64,000 bases of DNA from Ciona intestinalis (Eukaryota > Chordata > Ascidiacea > Phlebobranchia > Cionidae), in NCBI RefSeq assembly GCF_000224145.3, contig NC_020176.2, positions 620,693-684,692 on the forward strand, read 5' to 3'. Shown here one piece after another: positions 57,219 through 64,000 of the stretch. Position numbers and translations under genes: made by a program. Within the stretch, counting starts at the first letter, position 1; each line of letters opens with the position of its first letter. The notes beneath the pieces were generated by a model that saw nothing but the letters and a program-made list of their open reading frames with translations, did no database searches and was not told the DNA's origin.

Positions 57219-60200
57219 TTATTTAGTTCTATTCGTTTCCGCGTCCTTTAAATGCGACCACTGTAGCAACAAAAGCTTTACATTTTGCTTAGTGTGCAAA
57301 GTTTGCGGTTTGTACGATCCCACCAAAGGCTCCCCCGAACTTGAGTTGATACCCCATGGTAGGGTTCGGTTTAATTTTCGCCACTTGGCAGTCATTTTAA
57401 TATAAGCTCGATTCGTCTCATCCCAGGGATAATACATTAGGAGATATTTTGATCCGCTGTTAGTTGTTGCAGGTAAAATATTCGAATCTCTTCGTCCGAG
57501 TTTTTCTCGCAGTATTCCTGTAACATGGAAAAAAGAATTGTACAATACACGGATTCAAATTTAATTATTTGATTTTATTTGATCCGAAACGTGAAGATGG
57601 GACATCCTTAGCACAATACACCTAAATATCCCGATTGAGTTTTAAACAACTAACAACAACAACGGTCTATATCGGAGTCGTGATGGTGCTGTGGTTTTAT
57701 AATTCTTTGACGTTGTTTGTTAACTAACAAATAGGACGGAAAACAAAATGAAAAAGTGTCTCATCTTTCCCCGCCTTACTATATGGGATGTTATGGCTGT
57801 GCTTAATTTAATCCGGCTTTGGTAGGAGCTTGCCCTTGTAGAGTATCTAGAATATATTTAACTTATATGAATCGTGTAAAAAGTTTTTCCAGCCCTTATT
57901 TTAACCTGAATAGGCGTCTTTAATTCTGCCTGTATGAGTTTCTTTCACACATTTGCTTATTTTGAGTTATAACACAGGTGTTTCTACGTCCCCAATTCTT
58001 AAGATTCAAACAAGAACAATACTCATAATTTATAAAGATTATGACATTCCCTATACATTACAATTAGATACATTACATTTGACTCCTAGGTGCCAAGGGA
58101 AAATCTATATTAGTTTTTTTCGATTGCAGCAGCGTCCCTTTAATAAAATGAAAGTCTCCGTGATCGGTTTTTAATTATTCATTTGGTATTAAATTTATTA
58201 TTCCTGTTAAGATTGGATTCCCTATGGACGTCTAACAAGCCGACTATCGATTTATCCATTTCAGATTTGGGTTTGCTTTAAGGAATCGAAAACTTTAAGA
58301 TTAAATTGACACCTTGGTTCTTAGGGGAGATATATTAAAATTAAAATTAGAAATGAAAGTATGTTGAGTTCAACAGCTATGGGCTTTTCAGAGCTTTCAT
58401 ATATATTGATAGTACAGTTAGGTTACGGTAAATGGTTCATGTTTTTATTCTGTTTTATCGTTCTAATTTTTAGTAAACAAAGAATATTTATACATGATTA
58501 TATAACCGCATACTTACAACTTTAAAAGAGCTTTGTTAATTGTTAAAAACTCGATTGTGAAATATGGGATATTATGAAGTAACGACATCCATCTAAGTCC
58601 TACAGAATACTATTGCATTCTTCTGTATTTTGCCCAAAACATGCAGCACGTTTGGGACATTTACTACTTTTTAAATAAGAGATAGAATAACACTGGTGCT
58701 TGCCTGTAATATAAACATCTTCAAGATAAAACTCGTTTCGTTGCGTCACTTCCGCCATACAGTATACGTCACGCATCATTGGTTTCTGTAGACTCCACAT
58801 TCCACCGTGGCAGAAGGTGGGATAGTAAAGACCAGAGTAAACGTCTTTACTGATGTACCTTGAAATATAACGCATTAGATATAATAATATAATCAAAGCG
58901 GGTAAAATTATGCCAAGTTAATAAAGTTTACGCGTGTTTGCAGCAGGCACGTTTTTTAACTGACACTCTTTCCCAAACATTTTTATTCATAGCGTATTTT
59001 AACAACTGTTGTTTTGCTGTTGATTCCCTCTCTTCGTTTTTAAATGACGCGATCTTCGCTATCGTTTTCAAAGAGATATCATTTGAGATTCAGTTACGCC
59101 TAATAATAAGAACACTGCTTTGATCTTGTATCGTGCGGTTTCGTAGCACATGCTCCAACCCCTGACCAACAACCGGTGCCGATTTTTAGTTACTTAAAGT
59201 ATTTTAATTAAAAAGTAGCATTTTCTTACCATTTACTTTTACGCTGCCTGTTAACTTTTGAATCTTGGTCAAAAATAAATCCGCAATAAATGACGTCATC
59301 ATAGCGTTCCACATGAAAGAAAGTGTTAATATTCATAAGGTTCATGACGCAATCATCGTCGGTGACGGTGTAGTATGATGACGTCATATGTCCTTCCAAT
59401 AACCAACGAAACGATGATAAAACCTTTAAGTTATTTTATTTTGTTACAATGTACCACTGTTTGTGGCTTAAAATCGACTTCGTGGGTTCGTCCGTGGATC
59501 TCAACCGCAAGTTTTGGTGTCAGTATGTTAACCTTTCTTTTCTATATATTGTGGGTAAAGTAACGTAGCATGGTACACCATAGCTCCTAGAATTTAAGAA
59601 AGTATATTGTCCCAATATACACACATTACACCGTCGGTGACGTTACGACAGGAGCGGTAATGGATACGCCCCAAACAGACAAAGTCCGGACATAACACCA
59701 CATATATATTCACCGTAAGTTAAGTTCACCTTTAGTGGAAGGGCTTTGTATTCATCCAGTAAATCACATTGTAAAAGATCCCCAAACATTTCGTTCTCTC
59801 TGTTGAGAAGAAATTGTTCTTCTGACGTTGATGTCCTCCCGAGTAGAAATAATGTGGCGAACCTCGTTCCTCGTAAAAATTCGATTGAACCCCATGTCTC
59901 CCTGATTACATCTCTCGCTTGCATGTGGTGTGTGGCGGATTTAACTATAAATATCATCCAAATTTCTTTCGAACTTTCCGTAAACTTCCACGGGGATAGG
60001 AGGCCTCGTCTCCCGCAGAAAGGCGGCGCCGTTGGGAGTCTTGAATATTCTAAAAAGTTCTTAGGCAGAGATTCGAACATGCGGGCTTGATTTAAGCTAT
60101 AGTTTGCCGGTTTTACCCGACAGTGAATTTGGTTTAATCCCTCGTTTCCTACATAGGCAGTACCATCTATATTTCGAGACCATTCGCTATATGGCGTTCT

Positions 60201-60494
60201 GAGGTGACATCCACTGCTGTTATTGCACCGAACAGGTGCTAGTCGTTTCGGCAACGTCCGTTCAGTCATCGGCATAGATGTGATTCTTAAATCATTAGTA
60301 TCAGTTTTAGTAGACTTGATTATTTCCTTGAGGCTTGAGTTCTTTAATATGTGACTTTCTTGCGTTATTTGAAACACGAGTCCAATTAACAGCCACAGCA
60401 CAAGTGTCGCCATGAAAAACATTCGAAGCTTCGCTAAACTAACTACCATAAACCAAGACCTAACCATGATCCGTTTAATTATATCTGCCAACAA
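57219..60494 (-). CDS. Beta-1,3-galactosyl/GlcNAc transferase (GT31)
   Basis: Four exons in phase: 59714-60494, 59230-59392, 58704-58858, 57219-57517 (1398 nt, 465 aa). The N-terminus is type II: short basic cytoplasmic tail then MFFMATLVLWLLIGLVFQI, a Golgi signal anchor, followed by a Ser/Thr-rich stem. The catalytic domain shows IFIVKSATHHMQARDVIRETWGS and FATLFLLGR, then YTVTDDDCVMN (the DxD sugar-nucleotide/metal site), KSKWYISKDVYSGLYYPTFC and the EDVYITG motif. All are signatures of the GT31 Galactosyl_T fold. Such enzymes extend glycans on glycoproteins or glycolipids in the Golgi; the exact acceptor cannot be told from sequence. The intron after 58704 uses a GC donor (ACAG|GCAAGC), required to join ITG to ILREKLGRR. 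The C-terminal 90 residues are longer than usual. MITEs lie in introns at 57586-57785 and 58413-58570. Confidence 0.88.
57586..57785. mobile_element. MITE in GT31 intron
   Basis: Left end 'gtgaagatgggacatccttag', interior 'ctaaatatcccgattgag', right end 'gtgtctcatctttccccgcc'. Family of 17723-17920. Confidence 0.75.
58413..58570. mobile_element. MITE, diverged, in GT31 intron
   Basis: Family interior landmarks 'tagtaaacaaagaatattta', 'ttatataaccgcatac' and 'ttaaaaactcgattgtga'. The ends are degenerate. Confidence 0.55.
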
Positions 60495-60616
60495 TTACAA
60501 ATTTGAATACTTGTTTTATTTTGAGTTGGTTTATAATTCTGTCTCCCAACGCCGTCAACATGTCCCGTGTTTAAAATAAAACTTGAAACAAAACCTATTA
60601 CGCACATCACACCTAT

Positions 60617-60785
60617 ATAGTAAGTTGCGGTAAATAGCCCATGTTTTCATTCTCTTTTATCGTCCCATTAAATATTAAACAAAAAATACTTACTGAATTA
60701 TATAACCGTATAGTAGACTCACGATTCTAAGGGAGCGTTTTTGGCTGTTATAAAACACGATTAGGAAACATACGTTACTAATTGC
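60617..60785. mobile_element. MITE, diverged
   Basis: Contains 'cgtcccattaaatattaaac', 'ttatataaccgta' and 'ttataaaacacgatta', the family interior in inverse order relative to 17723-17920. Ends weak. Confidence 0.6.
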
Positions 60786-61276
60786 TATTAACGTTGTCCA
60801 TGCTATACCTTACAGTACTTTACACTGACTAACATAAACTCCGACTCTTACACATAATTTCCCTAACACCCTACAGCCCAATGACGATTCTGCTTCGTCT
60901 GCCAAGATCTCATTGACGGTAAAACTAAATCCAGTTCTAGGGGATAAATATCTTTCGTGGGTCGATCATGGGAAATAATAACCGAACCAAATAGTCGGAT
61001 CGAAAGGTCATTAATATTTTATGCCAGTACAAGTTACTTGCGGACCGTTTGGTGAAGGAAAGAAATAATGTATTCTTATACGACACTCTAAGGGTTCGGT
61101 GGTGTAAAGCTGGGTTTTAAACCCAACGAAATTCGATACAAAATTTCAGTTTACTGGAACGGTGTTCTTTAGTTGCGAGACACTTAAACTCAGATGGCGA
61201 TCAATTAATTGCTTTTTTATATTGTGGGGTAATGCCGCACCCTATACCGTGCCTCTCGGATCCCAAGTTGTGCATG

Positions 61277-61478
61277 TTATAGTAGGGTGGTGGAAGACGG
61301 GACACCTTTGACACATAATATTCAAATATCCCGTGTTTTAAACAATTAACAACGGTGCATGGGAGTCGTGGGAACACGGTTTTTTTTTCTTTTTTTTTCT
61401 TTGTTTACTACCAAGTGGGACGTGAAAATAAAATGAAAAGGCGTCCCATCTTCCCCAACCCCTAATATATGTAATATT
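61277..61478. mobile_element. MITE, 'GATGGGACACC' family
   Basis: Left end 'agggtggtggaagacgggac' then 'acctttgacacataatattc', right end 'ggcgtcccatcttccccaac'. A T/C-rich expansion replaces part of the interior. Confidence 0.8.
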
Positions 61479-61892
61479 ATGGATATAGCTGATAATACCA
61501 ACATACTATACACAGCTATTTCAACTATATCGATTAGTTCTACATTTTCGTCTAAAACTCTTCTATGCACACAAGAACCATGACAGATAAATTACGTTAC
61601 GTGACTCAAATTAGCATTATGACGTCACTATCATCTCGTAACCGAATCGATATAAGGCGATTATTTTGTTACAACGACCCATTATTTTACCCACTATGGA
61701 AGGATATTATATCAGTTTTCAGTTTGAAACTTATCATTCGTTTTAGTTTAAAATCAGTTACATGATCTTTATGTGAGCACGTTAACAGTAATATTGAGAA
61801 TTGGCTACAGACAATACATAATAATAATAATGTATGTCAAGGTAATGTCCCTAACTTAGGCCCAGTCGGCGTGTATAGGATCTCACCACCGA

Positions 61893-61948
61893 TAATGGGA
61901 CAAGAAAATAGAATGAAAAGGTGTTCCATCTTTTCTCACCCTACTATA
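61893..61948. mobile_element. MITE right half
   Basis: 'aatgggacaagaaaatagaa' followed by 'aggtgttccatcttttctca' and 'ccctactatag'. The left half is absent. Confidence 0.7.
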
Positions 61949-62206
61949 GTTGCGTAGACATCATATTTCTATATGTTTTAGCGTTGTTCTTCATACGTGA
62001 CGTAACCTCACATTAAAAGTTCAACAAGTCATCATGAAGAACCCATGAAGAACACTCCGCTTTAACAAACATTTGCTCCAAGAACTTCTAATCTCTTCCA
62101 ACCTCGTCCTTGAGACATTCGTCTGGTGCTAGGTCCTTCAAGGCGCTTAATATTTCTCAAGTATCCAGTGTATTTGGCTGGCTTAAGCCTTAGTTGGGAA
62201 AATATA

Positions 62207-62400
62207 GTACCGTTGGGGAAGATGGGACACCTTTTCATGCTATTTTCTTCTCCTATTTGGTAGTAAACAAAAACCTTTCGAAGAATTATAAAACCGTACC
62301 TGCACAACTCCCATAGACCGTTGTTATTTGTTTAAAACACAATCATGATATTTCAATATTATGTGCTGATGGTGTCATGTCTTCCCCACCCTAATATATA
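62207..62400. mobile_element. MITE, 'GGGGAAGATGGGACACC' family, inverted
   Basis: Left end 'ttggggaagatgggacacct' followed by 'tatttggtagtaaacaaa'; right end 'gtgtcatgtcttccccaccc'. Orientation is opposite to 17723-17920. Confidence 0.8.
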
Positions 62401-64000
62401 TCTTAACGTGGGGCTCGAAATTACTTTTAACGAAGAAGCTAGGGCAGACTAAAAAAATGCTTACATGCTGGCAATAAACATTGAATAACTCGTGACGTTT
62501 ACAAGGGCTTCCCCCCATTGATTGAACTGACACTAAATGAGTAAAAGCGGCCTTGGAATGAATGTCCGGTCAAAACTATGTGAACGAAAAACAATTAGAA
62601 ACTTTTAGTAAATAAAAATAGATCAGAAACCAAGGAAAACTATTGTGGCAAGATCAAACAAACGTTATTTATCTTTTCGAACACAGCACCGTGTATCAAA
62701 TTAAATAAACAACGATGGGGGTTAGAAACCAAACGACATTTGTTCAACTCGCTATAATGGGTAAAGTACTGAGTAAATGTGTAAAATAAAGGGCAGCTGC
62801 TAAACCCGCCACGTTTAATTATAGATTGCATCAGTTGGCATTACTGGGACATAACGTTCATTCCCGGCTTAATGGCCGATAAATATCATTGGCGTCCATG
62901 GTGCTAAAAATAGCTTTTAAAGTAGATTGAGCTATTTCCTCGCGGTTTCTTTAACGAAAATGTTAGTGATGCGACACCTACGATGATTGACAGACTGATA
63001 AATTATAGATGTTAAGACTGGCTCCCAAGGCTTGTATAAATGATGGGCGCTTCGTCATATAAAACACGGGGGACATATCATATGAATCATTGGATTTTTT
63101 TAACGCTTTAGGAACAAAATCTTTAAATATAGCGGTATGTTTAATATACGCTTTTATATTGGTGCTTTTTTGGATTAAATACACTGGGATCATTTAAATA
63201 AATGTAAAATATGTGGGGTCCAAAAAAGCCCATACTTTAATATTACAGTACTTCTAAATTCCCAAGCGAGCTCATGTCTATACGCGTAGAAACCTTTCAG
63301 ACAAAAGTAATTTAAGAAATCATTAATAGTTTGAATAATACATAAAGATGACGTCATGTACACATAAATAAAAACGGTAAAAATTACTTGAAATGTCTGG
63401 TCTGTCTGAAATTACTCCTGTTTCATAAACGCTCAAATATAATGTTTTGTCTGCTTACACAACACTGCAGGTGGTCTATAGGTATCTATTTGGTCTGTTC
63501 TCTTATCTATTTGGTCTTGGAACTATTTCTAAGGTTTTTATCAAGTCGTTTATATGCCCTGACGTTAATGTATCTAACACAACTATGTTGTAATAAATCC
63601 CTTTGTTCGCCAACTTAGAAATGGCAACGGCTAAAAGTGGTTTGTTGTTACAAGTTCCCTTTCATCTGAGTAAATGTAACAACACATCATACGAACGCCT
63701 CTACTTGTCTTTTTTCGCTGGGAAAACCCTCTTGCGTTTATGTTCGTATAAAAGTGCAGAGAAATACGAAACAATAATATTATCACAATCGAATAGCAAT
63801 ATACAAATACGTACAACTTATAAACAAATGTTGTTACTGTAATAAAAGTTAATAAATAATATGAACTATAAAACACTCCTACTATAACTTCTGATGTTAC
63901 ACCGCTACGCTAGGATAAATAAGTGATGTCCGTCCAAGCAAAGCACAAACACAGCTTCACTTAGCGCCTAAGTTCTAATCAGTAATTAACACTATGTTCA

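Larger units (their letters stand above)
60495..64000. other. Gene-poor right flank
   Basis: No gene I can support. Four MITEs (60617-60785, 61277-61478, 61893-61948 partial, 62207-62400) occupy much of the left half. Short open frames near 62062-62200 and 62978-63193 on the minus strand lack recognisable domains. The part beyond 62.4 kb shows no repeat or gene signal. Confidence 0.6.

Noticed and set aside
62062..62307. Minus-strand frame ending LEGPSTRRMSQGRGWKRL...
   Set aside because: Composition is mildly coding-like, but the 5' half is MITE sequence and no flanking exon was found; could be a terminal exon of an off-window gene, not supportable.
62978..63193. 71-residue minus-strand frame
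   Set aside because: No recognisable family, AT-driven composition, no neighbours in phase.
1..64000. CRISPR arrays, bacterial operons, rRNA
   Set aside because: The sequence is eukaryotic with spliceosomal introns; no regular spaced repeats or rRNA signatures were seen.

Overview
The window looks like a piece of a tunicate genome, most likely Ciona. It is AT-rich and gene-dense, with short GT-AG introns and single-copy chordate-type genes (a CYP3-like P450 cluster, STN1, NIPA, OS-9, a GT31 glycosyltransferase, multi-module extracellular proteins). Several miniature transposon families recur every few kilobases. Two runs of N (9281-9405, 23334-23383) show it is a draft scaffold. The species call is inference; the gene calls rest on exon-by-exon translation with checked splice phases.

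Layout. 1-15.8 kb: a minus-strand cytochrome P450 cluster. It holds the first exon of a gene running off the left edge (286-356), a nearly complete gene (exons 956-7172, probable first exon 10478-10548) interrupted by retroelement debris (7.6-9.2 kb), and a decayed paralogue (12833-15741). 16.1-17.6 kb: an intronless STN1-like gene and an unrecognised 110-residue ORF. 18.2-34.7 kb: two minus-strand extracellular mosaic genes, or one. The upstream part is signal peptide-CUB-MAM-Thr-rich-LDLa-TSP1 x4; the downstream part is signal peptide-LU-EGF-LU-linker-WAP-CCP-WAP-CCP-galaxin-like-acidic tail. The last upstream exon is in phase with the second downstream exon, so a fused transcript of about 1298 residues is possible. 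37.6-53.3 kb: a minus-strand NIPA-type Mg2+ transporter whose third intron (12.5 kb) contains a complete 21-exon plus-strand gene for a 1365-residue EF-hand/WD40 protein. 54.3-55.7 kb: an intronless OS-9-type ER lectin. 57.2-60.5 kb: a four-exon GT31 beta-1,3-glycosyltransferase. 60.5-64 kb: no convincing gene, mainly miniature transposons.

The genes do not form an obvious pathway. The best candidates for something undescribed are the LU/EGF/WAP/CCP/galaxin protein with its possible alternative start, and the NIPA/WD40 nested arrangement. The mobile-element content is also informative: a non-autonomous hAT-like insertion with an exact 8-bp target duplication, an about 1.2 kb inverted-repeat element, a 151-bp MITE with 23-bp ends, and at least ten members of one roughly 190-bp MITE family.
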